DNA from: Lysobacterales bacterium
Lineage (GTDB): Bacteria > Pseudomonadota > Gammaproteobacteria > Xanthomonadales > SZUA-5
Assembly: GCA_022841325.1 (NCBI GenBank)
Contig: JALHRS010000014.1
Span: forward strand, 1-64,000
Direction of reading: 5' to 3'
DNA length: 64,000 nucleotides
A program made the position numbers and the translations under genes. The stretch's first letter is position 1; the number at the start of each line of letters is the position of its first letter. Positions 54,309 to 63,091 of the stretch are shown piece by piece. The notes under the pieces were generated by a model that had not been told where the DNA came from, did no database searches, and worked only from the letters and a program-made list of their open reading frames with translations.

Positions 54309-55174
54309 CCGGAGCTCCCGGTCAACCAGCGCAAGCGTTGCCGCAACGCATCGCCGAGCAGACCAAAGCCGAGCAGCACCAGGGCCAGTGCCAGGGCCGG
54401 AATCCACAAGGTCCACGGCGCCCACTGCAGATCCTGCACGCCTTCGGCCAGCAGCGTACCCAGGCTGCCCACGGTCTCGCTCGGCCCGAGGCCCAGGAAG
54501 GCCAGAAAGGACTCGACCAGAATCGCCTGGGTGACCACCGAACCAAAGGCGGTCAGCGCCACCGGCAGCAGATTGGGCAGCAGATGGTGGGCGATCTGGG
54601 CGCTGCGACTGGCGCCCTGCAACTGGCTGGCGAGCATGAATTCGGCACTGCGCAAGCGCCGCGCTTCCGGCCTGAGGATGCGCGCCGCATCGAGGCTGCC
54701 AAAGCCGCCCACCACCAGAATCAGCGCCCCCAGCGAGGGCTCGAACAGGGCGATCACGAGGATCGCGATCAGCATCAACGGCAGGCTGAGCAAGACGTCA
54801 TTGCTGCGCATCAGTGCCTCGTCGATCCAGCCGCCGGCATAGCCGGCGATCCCTCCGATCAAGGCGCCGGCCAGCAGTGCCAGCACCCCGGCGCCGAGTC
54901 CGATGGCCAGGGAAACGCCCATGCCGCCCATGGTCCGTGCCAGCATGTCGCGGCCGATGGCATCGGTGCCGAACCAGTGACCATGAGCCCAGCCCGGCGC
55001 CAGCAGATCCTGTCCCCACAAGGGCTGTTCCGGTGCATAGGGCCAAAGCCAGGGTGTCAGCAGCGCCAGGAGCCCCAGCAACAGCAGCCCCGCCAGGGGC
55101 GCAAGAACGGCGCCGCCGCTCAGCAGACTCAGCAGCGGATGACGGTCAATGGCGAGCGGCGGCGTCTCAGGCAA
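54305..55174 (-). CDS. Peptide-type ABC transporter permease (DppC/YejE-like)
   Basis: The 289-residue protein has six membrane spans. The DppC-family features are LLAPGWAHGHWFGTDAIGRDML at the N-terminal periplasmic part (given in pieces: HWFGTDAIGRDML) and the EAA coupling loop region MLASQLQGASRSAQIAHHLLP. It pairs with the double ATPase downstream. The DppB-type permease and the binding protein, normally encoded just upstream, are absent; instead the gene overlaps the end of a c-di-GMP signalling gene by eight bases. Confidence 0.9.
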   Translation of the reverse strand: MPETPPLAIDRHPLLSLLSGGAVLAPLAGLLLLGLLALLTPWLWPYAPEQPLWGQDLLAPGWAHGHWFGTDAIGRDMLARTMGGMGVSLAIGLGAGVLALLAGALIGGIAGYAGGWIDEALMRSNDVLLSLPLMLIAILVIALFEPSLGALILVVGGFGSLDAARILRPEARRLRSAEFMLASQLQGASRSAQIAHHLLPNLLPVALTAFGSVVTQAILVESFLAFLGLGPSETVGSLGTLLAEGVQDLQWAPWTLWIPALALALVLLGFGLLGDALRQRLRWLTGSSG

Positions 55175-57746
55175 CGGCGGCCTTGGTGCTCAGGGCCTTG
55201 AAGTCGATTTCCTCCAGTTTGACCGGCTCGCCGAGGAAATGGCCCTGGGCGTAGTCGGCCCCACAATCGGCCAGCCACTTCAGGGTATGCAGGCTGTCGA
55301 CGTGTTCGGCGATGACCCCCAGTTCCAAGGCATGCGCCAGCGACACCATCGAGGCGACCATGGTGCGATCGCGAGAGGATTCGCCCAGATCCGTGATCAG
55401 GCTGCCCTCGATCTTCACGAAATCCACTGGCAGATGTTTCAGATGGCTGATCGAGCTGAAGCCGGTACCGAAATCGTCCAGCGCAAAGCGCACGCCGACC
55501 TTGCGCAAGCCCTGCATGAACTTGCGGGCCGAGTGCAGGCTGCCGATTTCGCTGGTTTCGGTGACCTCGAAGATCAGCCGGTTGGCCTGCACGCCAGACC
55601 CGCTGATCATCTGCTCGATGAGCTTGAGGGCTTCGGGATCCTGCAGGGTCGAGTTGGACAGGTTCACGGTGAAACCGACGCGCGAATCGCCCGGCAGCGT
55701 CGCCAGGAAGCGCAGCGCCCGTCCAATCACCCAGAGATCGATCTTGGGCATCATGCCGACGCGTTCGGCCAGCGGCACGAACACCGAGGGGCTAACCAGC
55801 TGACCGTCGCGGTTGACCATGCGGATCAGCAGTTCGAACAGGGCTTCGCCGCTGCTGTGCTGGTGCAGACGCCAACCCTGCGAGCGCAGCGCCGCCTCGT
55901 CGGCATCGCGGATGCCGCTCACCGGCAGGATCGGCTGTGTCAACAGCAGGAAGCGGTCCTCGTGCAGCGCCTCGCGCAGACGCACGATCCAGCCAGCATC
56001 CAGTTCCCGGGCGATCCGGGCGTCGGCGCCGGAGACATAGATCTGGGTCTGGTCTCGACCGCGACGCTTGGCATCGTGGCAGGCCAGGCGCGCGTGCTCG
56101 ATCACGTACTCGGCGCTGGGGGCCTCGCCACTGAGGATGGCCACGCCGACCGAGCCACTGACTGCCACTTCGCGACCGTAGAGCTGATAGTTGCCGTCCT
56201 TCACCAGCTCGCGGAAGCTGTCGGCGATGGTGAACAGATTCTCCAGCTGCACGCCCGAGAGCAACAGCGCGTAACGATCGTCCTCCAGGCGCGCCAGGGC
56301 ATCGTCCGGGCGCAGGCGCTGAGACAGCAGATGACCAACGTCGACCAGCACCCGATCGGCTGCCGCCTGGCCGGCGTTCTCCACAATCATGTTGAAGCGG
56401 TCGAGATCGATGTACAGCAGCGCCGAATAGCCGCCGCGCTCGCGCCGTATCTCCAGCTCCTGGGTCAGTGACTGGGTCAGACAACGGCGGTTGGCGAGGC
56501 CGGTGAGCTGATCATGCAGCAACTCCCAGCGCAGTCGGTCGGCGCTCTTGCGTTCCGAGATGTTGCGGAACACCACTACCGTGCCCTCGCGCCGGCCCTG
56601 TATGGCCAGCGGCAACACCGTGCATTCCACCGGCAGCGCCTGCCCGGCGCGGGTCCAGAACACGGTCTCGTAGGAACTGAGCTCGGAGCCCTCGCTGTAG
56701 GCGCGGGCCAACGCCGAATCCTGCACGCCGATGCGCTGGCCATCCTCAGCCGCGAAATGGATCAGCTGATGGGCCTGCTTGCCGATCATTTCCTGCTCGT
56801 CGAGATAGTCCAGCACGCGCACCGCGGCCGGATTGGCAAAGGTGATGACGCCCTGCCCGTCCACACCGTAGACGCCATCGCCCACCGCCCGCAGGATGCC
56901 GTCCAGCCGCAGACGTTCGGCCTCCACCGATTTCTGGGACTGAATGGTCCGCGCCAGCGCCTTGATCCGCGCCAGGGTCAGTTCCAGCACCTCGTTCTTG
57001 AACATGCATTCCATGGCGCCAGCCTCAAGGCTGCGCTTGATGATCGCGTCCTTGTAGCTGCCGGTGATGATGGCGATGGGCATGTTCCGGGTGGCCGTGG
57101 AACTGGCCAGACGCCGGGTCAGCTCATCACCGCTGCCGTCGGGCAGGTAGTAATCGACGATGGCCAGATCGTAGGCGCCGCTCTGACCCTTGGCGTAGCC
57201 TTCCTGGACCGTGGCCGCCGTATCGACAATGAAACCATTGCTTTCGAGCACCTGGCGGTAGGCAAAGCGCACGCTTTGGGAGTCGTCCACAAACAGCACC
57301 CGCAGCGGCGCATTGACCGGCGCCTGCACCAGGCTTTCCGGTGCCGGGCCTACGCTATCGGCGGCTTCCGGCGGCATCAGCTGGCGCAGGGCCGCCGGAA
57401 TCCGGCCGAAATTGGACCACAGCAACAGAAAGGCGTTGCGGCGCCGCGCCAGCCATTGCGCCAGGAACGGCGTTTTCTCGTGGCTCAGCACCAGCACCGC
57501 CAGGGACGGCGCCTGGGAATCTCCCAGGTGGCTCATGAGCGCCTCGAAATCCGGTGTGGACCGCTGCGGCGCTCCGATCACCAGCACCTTGAACTTGACC
57601 GCACCGGCATCGATGGACGCCAGCAGTTCGCTGGCTTCGGCGAAGTTGCCGATCATGCGGTCCACGGTTTGATGGCTGGCCGCCAGTGTGCGCTGCAGCA
57701 GGTGGCTCAAGGTCGCCGAAGTTTCAACGATGACGATGCCGGACAT
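55167..57746 (-). CDS. REC-PAS-GGDEF-EAL protein, probable c-di-GMP phosphodiesterase
   Basis: The 859-residue protein has an N-terminal pseudo-receiver-like region (residues 1-125), a receiver (about 147-270, Asp198 in LAIVDYYLPDG), a PAS domain (about 280-400), a GGDEF-like domain (about 405-570) and an EAL domain (about 585-850). The GGDEF loop is LEDDRY (487-492), so cyclase activity is unlikely. EAL residues look intact: ELL (Glu638), FTVNLSN, FEVTET, LDDFGTGFSS, VKIEGSL and AEHVD. It likely degrades c-di-GMP in the cytoplasm. The ATG at 57746 is preferred over an open frame 34 codons upstream. It overlaps the ABC permease start. Confidence 0.92.
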   Translation of the reverse strand: MSGIVIVETSATLSHLLQRTLAASHQTVDRMIGNFAEASELLASIDAGAVKFKVLVIGAPQRSTPDFEALMSHLGDSQAPSLAVLVLSHEKTPFLAQWLARRRNAFLLLWSNFGRIPAALRQLMPPEAADSVGPAPESLVQAPVNAPLRVLFVDDSQSVRFAYRQVLESNGFIVDTAATVQEGYAKGQSGAYDLAIVDYYLPDGSGDELTRRLASSTATRNMPIAIITGSYKDAIIKRSLEAGAMECMFKNEVLELTLARIKALARTIQSQKSVEAERLRLDGILRAVGDGVYGVDGQGVITFANPAAVRVLDYLDEQEMIGKQAHQLIHFAAEDGQRIGVQDSALARAYSEGSELSSYETVFWTRAGQALPVECTVLPLAIQGRREGTVVVFRNISERKSADRLRWELLHDQLTGLANRRCLTQSLTQELEIRRERGGYSALLYIDLDRFNMIVENAGQAAADRVLVDVGHLLSQRLRPDDALARLEDDRYALLLSGVQLENLFTIADSFRELVKDGNYQLYGREVAVSGSVGVAILSGEAPSAEYVIEHARLACHDAKRRGRDQTQIYVSGADARIARELDAGWIVRLREALHEDRFLLLTQPILPVSGIRDADEAALRSQGWRLHQHSSGEALFELLIRMVNRDGQLVSPSVFVPLAERVGMMPKIDLWVIGRALRFLATLPGDSRVGFTVNLSNSTLQDPEALKLIEQMISGSGVQANRLIFEVTETSEIGSLHSARKFMQGLRKVGVRFALDDFGTGFSSISHLKHLPVDFVKIEGSLITDLGESSRDRTMVASMVSLAHALELGVIAEHVDSLHTLKWLADCGADYAQGHFLGEPVKLEEIDFKALSTKAAVA

Positions 57747-57925
57747 AAACCCTCGACTAGCAATGACGGAGATGCGCGTCGGCCACGATCCGAGTTCAGG
57801 GTCGACCTTTCGCGGCCGCGACCGTGCCGACACCCATGACCGACACACCTCGGTAGGCCGAGCATATGAACAGCTGACTGGATTCTATGCAAGCCCCGGG
57901 GAGCGGCATGTGAGGGATGTCAGGG

Positions 57926-58062
57926 TGCGGGGCACGGGGCACGGGGCACGGGGCACGGGGCACGGGAAAGGCTACGAACTTTGGGCATTTGTAGGTCCAG
58001 ACTGGTCTGGACGCTCCTGGCAGAAAGGCAGAAAAGCGTCCAGCCCAGTCTGGACCCACAAA
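57926..58062. repeat. GGGGCAC heptamers plus GTCCAGAC hairpin
   Basis: About five GGGGCAC heptamers (57928-57963) lead into CGGGAAAGGCTACGAAC, TTTGGGCATTTGTAGG and a hairpin with arms GGTCCAGACTGGTCTGGACG (57994-58013) and CGTCCAGCCCAGTCTGGACC (58038-58057), ending CCCACAAAGGCTCGTA. The third base pair of the arm differs between copies with matching changes on both sides (TTG/CAA versus TGG/CCA), so the stem is kept. Confidence 0.88.
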
Positions 58063-58090
58063 GGCTCGTACCTCAGCCACCAATCCCAGC

Positions 58091-59278
58091 TCAGAGCGGC
58101 TCCACCCGCGCGCCCTCGCTGACGCGGTCATCCGGGTGCACCACGATCAGGTCGCCGGCCTCGATGCCGCTGAGTATTTCTGCCTCCAGGCCACTGCGCC
58201 GTCCCAACACCACCTTGCGCTCATGGGCGCGGCCGTCTTCGATCCGGAACAGCGCCCAGTCCTCACCGCTGCGGAACAGCGCGCCGCCGGGAACGGTCAG
58301 GGCTTCGCCGCTGGACAGGATGAACTCGGCGTCGACGCGGTAGCCATCGCCCAGGCGTTGCCACTGTTCTGGCGGTGACACCAGATCGGCCAATACATAG
58401 ACCCGCTGCTCCTCCACGCCCAGCGCCGAGATCTTGGTGAATCCGACCGGTTCGACCCGTCGCACCCGCGCCTGCAGGGCCTGCTCACCGCCCCAGCGAT
58501 GCAGGCGCACGTCCATGCCGGGCGCCACCTTGACCGCGTCGGACGAGAGCAGATCGACTTCCACCTCCAGACTGGCCGGATCTCCGATCTCCAGCAGGGG
58601 TTCGCCGACGGCGACCGGTCCGGCGCTTTCACGCAGTCGTGCCAGCACCACGCCGGCGACCGGCGCATGGACTTCGACCAGGGTGTCGGTCCCGGCACTG
58701 GCGCCCTGTTGCTGCAACAGTGCCTGAGCGGCTTCCTGCTGCGCCTGTGCCAGCTGCAGCGCGAAGCGCGCTGCCGCCAGTTCTGCGCTGGCCTGGCGGG
58801 CCTGGCTCTGGGCGCGATCGCCGTCGCGCTGGGCCAGGGTGCCCGAGGCCACCATCGGCTGTACGCGCTGCAGTTCCTGTTGCGCCAGCGTGTCAGCGGC
58901 CCTGGCGGCATTGATGCGTGCCTGCGCCTGACTGACGGCCGAGCCGGCTGCGCGCGACTCGAACTGCAGCCGTTCACGCGTGGCTGGATCCAGCAGGGCC
59001 CCCATCGCCGGCGCAATCCGCACCAGCACCTGACCGGCACTGACACTGTCGCCCGAACGCCATTCGATGCGGTCTACCTCGCCGGCCACCGCGGCAGCGA
59101 TACGGTAGCGATGCACCACCCGGGTACGTCCCTCCTCACGCAGGCTTTCGACCAGCTCGTGACGCACTGCCTGCGCGGTATCGACCCGCACGCGCTCGCC
59201 GCGGAATCCGAAGTACAAGACCGCCAGTACCAGCGCCGCCGCCAGCAGCAGTCCGGCCCGCGCCGATGGCGAGCGCAT
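58091..59278 (-). CDS. Membrane-fusion (HlyD/AcrA-type) adaptor protein
   Basis: The 395-residue protein has an N-terminal membrane anchor or signal (residues 8-26), a lipoyl-like half near residue 60 (VAGEVDRIEWRSGDSVSAGQVL), a long Ala/Gln-rich coiled coil (about 95-190), the second lipoyl half (VHAPVAGVVLARLRES) and a beta-barrel plus membrane-proximal part. It links an inner-membrane efflux pump to an outer-membrane channel. No pump gene is adjacent, so its partner is unknown. The start at 59278 was chosen over a TTG three codons earlier that would overlap the upstream gene. Confidence 0.88.
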   Translation of the reverse strand: MRSPSARAGLLLAAALVLAVLYFGFRGERVRVDTAQAVRHELVESLREEGRTRVVHRYRIAAAVAGEVDRIEWRSGDSVSAGQVLVRIAPAMGALLDPATRERLQFESRAAGSAVSQAQARINAARAADTLAQQELQRVQPMVASGTLAQRDGDRAQSQARQASAELAAARFALQLAQAQQEAAQALLQQQGASAGTDTLVEVHAPVAGVVLARLRESAGPVAVGEPLLEIGDPASLEVEVDLLSSDAVKVAPGMDVRLHRWGGEQALQARVRRVEPVGFTKISALGVEEQRVYVLADLVSPPEQWQRLGDGYRVDAEFILSSGEALTVPGGALFRSGEDWALFRIEDGRAHERKVVLGRRSGLEAEILSGIEAGDLIVVHPDDRVSEGARVEPL

Positions 59279-59283
59279 GGCGC

Positions 59284-59586
59284 TCAAGAGTGGTCACCTG
59301 ATGCTGCGCCGGAGCCTGCCTGCGAGCGATCAGCGGTGGGCTGCGCTGACGCCTTGTTACGCTCGGCGCGCTGACGCAGCAGGCGCTGGGTTTCGGCGTC
59401 CAGAAGCAGCGCGGTCGGCGGGCGCACCCGACTCGCGACCCGGTCGTGAATGAACAGGAACAGCGTCACGAAGCTCATCACCGCGGCGCCCAGAGGCGCG
59501 ACCACGCCTCTGAACACATCGGTACTGATGAAACTGCACGATCCCATCAACAACAAGGTGATGCCCAGTGCAATCCAGCGCGCCAT
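59284..59586 (-). CDS. Small membrane protein upstream of the adaptor
   Basis: The 100-residue product has two hydrophobic segments (residues 4-19 and 27-46, the latter AAVMSFVTLFLFIHDRV) and a charged C-terminal tail ending in Ser/Gly/His. The first segment contains MGSCSF, which could be a poor lipobox. I do not recognise the family. It precedes the membrane-fusion protein gene by five bases and is probably co-transcribed, which hints at a link to envelope transport. Confidence 0.6.
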   Translation of the reverse strand: MARWIALGITLLLMGSCSFISTDVFRGVVAPLGAAVMSFVTLFLFIHDRVASRVRPPTALLLDAETQRLLRQRAERNKASAQPTADRSQAGSGAASGDHS

Positions 59587-59711
59587 GGTGTCTCTCCCTC
59601 TGCGCTACAGCCAAAGTGGAGTCTGCCGAATTCTGGGTGTGGGTGTCATGCGCAAGTGCGCATGCGGGTCGTTCAAGCACGAGTCGCACTGGCGGCGTGC
59701 GTGGGCTGTGT

Positions 59712-59948
59712 GGGGGACGGGGGACGGGGCACGGGGCACGGGAAAGGCCAAACCGCTCTTGCCACGGACCTGAGGGATCTGTAGGTCCAGACTTGTCTGG
59801 ACGCTTCTGCCGCACCTGGCCAAGAGCGTCCAGACAAGTCTGGACCCACCAGAGCCCGCGTGCTGTGCACCCAGGCTCGGCCGGTCGGATTCCCCTGCTC
59901 CCTGCCCCCTGCCCCCTGCCCCGTGCCCCGTGCCCCGTGCCCCGTGCA
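59712..59948. repeat. Heptamer-bounded cassette with GTCCAGAC hairpin
   Basis: The left array (59712-59742) contains GGGGGAC and GGGGCAC heptamers and ends CGGGAAAGGCC. A long hairpin follows with arms GGTCCAGACTTGTCTGGACG (59784-59803) and CGTCCAGACAAGTCTGGACC (59827-59846). The right array (59891-59948) consists of CCCCCTG and CCCCGTG heptamers, inverse to the left array. This is the cleanest example of a hairpin enclosed by inverted heptamer arrays. Confidence 0.9.
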
Positions 59949-60067
59949 CGCATTTTCCGCGTCGAACGGTCTACACTTTGAGGGCCATCAATGCCGCGTA
60001 AACACCCGCGATCTACCATTAACTGCCACTGGAGCCGATTGCCGCCTTGAACCGAGTGCTTGCCCGC

Positions 60068-60457
60068 ATGCGCAACCCCCGCCGGCGCTGGCTTGCGCCC
60101 TGGCTGGCCGTGTTGTTGCTGTGCAACCAGCTGGCGCTGGCTCAACACGTCTGCCGTGTCGGTGAGTTCAGTCCGGCCACGATCAGCAGTGAGGCCGGGC
60201 ATGGCCAATGCGACCCTTCCGGGCAGGCTTCCGCGGAGGCGGCGGCGGAGCAGCTCGCCTGCCGCATGCATTGCGATGATCTGCCCAAGCTGGCCAAGGA
60301 TCAGGTAAGTCTGCAGGTGCCGGCACTGCCGGCAGCCGGCTTTGTCGGTCCGGATTTCAGCCAGCAGGCTCTTGCTGGCGCCGAGTTCGTCCCACCCATC
60401 GATACCGCCTCAGGCTACAGACGACGCCTGCACGAATTTGGCGTACTCCTGATCTAG
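60068..60457 (+). CDS. Exported Cys/His-containing protein upstream of cusC
   Basis: The 129-residue product has a basic start and a signal peptide (about residues 1-25, LAVLLLCNQLALA). The mature part has four Cys and several His (QHVCRVG, HGQCDPS, ACRMHCDD) in its first half, which could bind a metal. I recognise no family. An in-frame TTG at 60047 is an alternative start. It lies 81 bases upstream of the TolC-type gene of a heavy-metal efflux operon on the same strand, so a periplasmic metal-related role is a reasonable guess but unproven. Confidence 0.6.
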   Translation: MRNPRRRWLAPWLAVLLLCNQLALAQHVCRVGEFSPATISSEAGHGQCDPSGQASAEAAAEQLACRMHCDDLPKLAKDQVSLQVPALPAAGFVGPDFSQQALAGAEFVPPIDTASGYRRRLHEFGVLLI

Positions 60458-60538
60458 GGCAATCCACGTTCGCTCTGCTCCGGCACCGCAGCCTTGCGGT
60501 CGACCGGCCGCTTTTGCGTATCCGAACGGGATTTCACC

Positions 60539-61798
60539 ATGCCATTCCTCTTGTTGATGTTGATGCTGGTCCTGATCAGCGCCGCGCCTGTTGCCGTGGC
60601 CGACGAAAGCGCTACCGAGACCATGCCCGGCGCTTCGGTCGAGTCCATCCACCAGTGGTTGCGCCGCCACAATCCCAGCCTGGGCGCGCTGGCCCTGGAC
60701 ACCGAGGCCGCGGAAGAACGGGTTGATCTGGCCGCCGCCTGGCCCGATCCAAGCTTCGGCGTGGAACTGCGCGACATCGATATCGATCGGCCGCGGCTGC
60801 TGCCCGGGCAGACCGGCTCCACCCGCTATCAGCTGCGCCAGAGTCTGCCGCTCTGGGGCAAGCGCGAGCTGGCGCGCGAGCAGGCCCGGGCCGAAGCCGA
60901 CGCCACGGCATCGGCGCGTGACGCGACGGAGCTGGAACTGCTGGCCTCAGCCGATCGCGCCTATGTGCACTACTGGCAGACCGAACAGGCACTGCGCGTG
61001 CTCGAGCGCATCCTCGGGCGCCTCGATGATCTGCGCGCGCTGGCGGAAAGCCGCTACGCGGCCGGCCTGGCCCAGCAGCAGGACGCACTCCAGGCCGCAG
61101 TGGAACTCACGCGCATGCGTGGCGAGCAGATCCGCCGGCGGGCCGAGGGACAAGCCGCGGCGGCGACCCTGAACGCGGCGCTGGGCCGACCGCCGCTGGC
61201 GCCACTAGCGCCGCCTGAAGGCCCACCCCAGCTGCCGGTGGATCAGCGCCTGGAAGCGCTGCTGGCGCAGGCGCCCGCAGCGCACCCGCGGGTCCAGATG
61301 GAACAGGAGCTGGCAGCGGCGGCCGAGCGCGAACAGGAGCTGACCCGGCGCCAGCGCTACCCGGATCTGAATCTGGGACTGGGGCTGATCCAGGATGGCC
61401 GCCAGTTGCGCGCCTTCGAGCTGATGTTCGAGATCGAGCTGCCGCTGCAGCGCAGCGCCCTGCACCAGCGCGAACGCATCGCCGCCTTGCGCAGCGAGGC
61501 CGCGCTGACCCGTCGCGAGGCGGCGCTGAACCAGATCCGCGGCGAACTGGCCAGCGCCCATGCACGCTGGTTTGGCGCCCGCGCCCAGCGCCAGCTGATC
61601 GAAGACACCCTGCTGCTGGAGGCCGAGACCGCCTATGTGTCGTCACTGGCCAGCTATGGCAACAGCGCCGTCGATTTCGGCACCTTGCTGCAGGCGCTGC
61701 GCCAGAGCCTGTCTGCCGAGCTGGATCATGTGGACGCACTGGAAACTGAACTGCTGGCCGCTGCCGATGTGCGCGCCCTGACTGGAGATGCACGATGA
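60539..61798 (+). CDS. cusC: TolC-family outer membrane channel of a heavy-metal RND system (CusC-type)
   Basis: The 419-residue protein has a signal peptide (residues 1-20) and two outer-membrane-efflux-protein repeats rich in Ala, Leu, Arg and Gln that form the helical tunnel (about 45-215 and 245-410). DPSFGVELRDID and the NPSLGALALD start are like CzcC/CusC proteins. It forms the outer-membrane exit for the adaptor and pump encoded downstream. The stop region overlaps the adaptor start (ATGA), so translation is coupled. CusC is assigned mainly from operon context. Confidence 0.88.
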   Translation: MPFLLLMLMLVLISAAPVAVADESATETMPGASVESIHQWLRRHNPSLGALALDTEAAEERVDLAAAWPDPSFGVELRDIDIDRPRLLPGQTGSTRYQLRQSLPLWGKRELAREQARAEADATASARDATELELLASADRAYVHYWQTEQALRVLERILGRLDDLRALAESRYAAGLAQQQDALQAAVELTRMRGEQIRRRAEGQAAAATLNAALGRPPLAPLAPPEGPPQLPVDQRLEALLAQAPAAHPRVQMEQELAAAAEREQELTRRQRYPDLNLGLGLIQDGRQLRAFELMFEIELPLQRSALHQRERIAALRSEAALTRREAALNQIRGELASAHARWFGARAQRQLIEDTLLLEAETAYVSSLASYGNSAVDFGTLLQALRQSLSAELDHVDALETELLAAADVRALTGDAR

Positions 61799-63090
61799 AC
61801 GCGAGAACGCTGGCGATGCTGCTGCTTGCTCTGCTGCTGGGCGCCGCCGCTGGCTGGTGGCTGCGAGCACCGACCTTGGTGCCGGAGGTCAGCACGGCCG
61901 CGCCCGCCAACGAGCCCACGGAACGCAAGATCCTGTACTACCGCAACCCCATGGGTCAGCCGGACACTTCGCCGGTGCCGAAGAAGGACTCGATGGGCAT
62001 GGACTACGTGCCGGTCTACGCCGACGAGGTGGAAGACAGTCCGGGCACGGTGGCGCTGTCGCCACAACGGTTGCAGACGCTGGGCGTGCGCACGCAAGTG
62101 GTCGAACGCAAGATCGCCCGCGACCAGATTCGCGCCAGTGGCCGCATCGAGGTCGACCAGGCCCGGCGTCTGGTCATCGCGCCCAAATTCGATGGCTGGA
62201 TCGAGCATCTCCATGCCAATCAATCCGGGCAGTCGCTGCGTCGCGGCCAGGCGCTGATGGCGGTCTATGCGCCGGAACTGGTGTCGACCCAGAACGAGTT
62301 TCTGATCGCCCAGTCGGCGGCGCGAAAACTGCCCGCCGGCGACAGCGCCGAGGCCATGCAGCGGCTGGCCGATGCCGCCCTGCTGCGACTGCGCAACTTC
62401 GACATCCCGCCGGCCCAGGTCGAGAGACTGCGCCAGGGCCAGGCCGAGCGCCTGCTGACCCTGACCGCACCGGCCAACGCCGTGATTCTGGAACCGCCGA
62501 TGGTCGCCGGCAGCCGCTTCATGGCCGGCGATACGGTACTGACCCTGGCCGATCTGTCCAGGGTCTGGCTGGTCGCTGCGGTGCCGACCCTGAACTCCGC
62601 CGAGGTCCGCATCGGGCAAGCGGTCCGCTTCACCTCGGCGGCACTGCCGGGGCGCGAATTTACCGGCAGCATCGGCTTCGTCGATCCCATGCTCGACGCC
62701 AGCATGCGCACGCTGGAAATCCGGGTGGAACTCGACAACCCGGACGGCGTGCTGCGCCCGGCGCTGTATGGCGATGTGCTGATCGAACTGGCCAGCGACG
62801 AGCCGCAGCTGCTGGTGCCGCGATCGGCGGTGCTCGACAGCGGCACGCGCCAGGTGGTCTTTGTCGAAGTGAGCCCGGGCCGCTTCGAGCCGCGCCCGCT
62901 GCAACTCGGGCGCCGCGCTGGCGATGACGTGGTGGTACTCGATGGCCTGCGCGCCGGCGAACAGGTGGTGGTGGCGGCCAATTTCCTGATCGATGCCGAG
63001 AGCAATCTGCGCGCCGCGCTGCAGACCCTGCAGGCCGAGCCCGGGGCCGAGGCCGAGGACGCGATGCCGGCGCACGCGGGGGAGCACTGA
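61795..63090 (+). CDS. cusB: CusB-type periplasmic adaptor
   Basis: The 431-residue membrane-fusion protein has an N-terminal anchor (residues 6-24) and then a heavy-metal-binding motif at about residues 47-75 (YYRNPMG, PKKDSMGMDYVPVY), which is diagnostic of CusB-like adaptors of Cu(I)/Ag(I) pumps. The barrel-sandwich, hairpin and beta-barrel parts follow (KFDGWIEHLHANQSGQSLRRG, AVYAPELVSTQNEFL in pieces). It hands metal from the periplasm to the CusA pump. It starts within the cusC stop codon and ends one base before cusA. Confidence 0.93.
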   Translation: MNARTLAMLLLALLLGAAAGWWLRAPTLVPEVSTAAPANEPTERKILYYRNPMGQPDTSPVPKKDSMGMDYVPVYADEVEDSPGTVALSPQRLQTLGVRTQVVERKIARDQIRASGRIEVDQARRLVIAPKFDGWIEHLHANQSGQSLRRGQALMAVYAPELVSTQNEFLIAQSAARKLPAGDSAEAMQRLADAALLRLRNFDIPPAQVERLRQGQAERLLTLTAPANAVILEPPMVAGSRFMAGDTVLTLADLSRVWLVAAVPTLNSAEVRIGQAVRFTSAALPGREFTGSIGFVDPMLDASMRTLEIRVELDNPDGVLRPALYGDVLIELASDEPQLLVPRSAVLDSGTRQVVFVEVSPGRFEPRPLQLGRRAGDDVVVLDGLRAGEQVVVAANFLIDAESNLRAALQTLQAEPGAEAEDAMPAHAGEH

Positions 63091-63091
63091 C

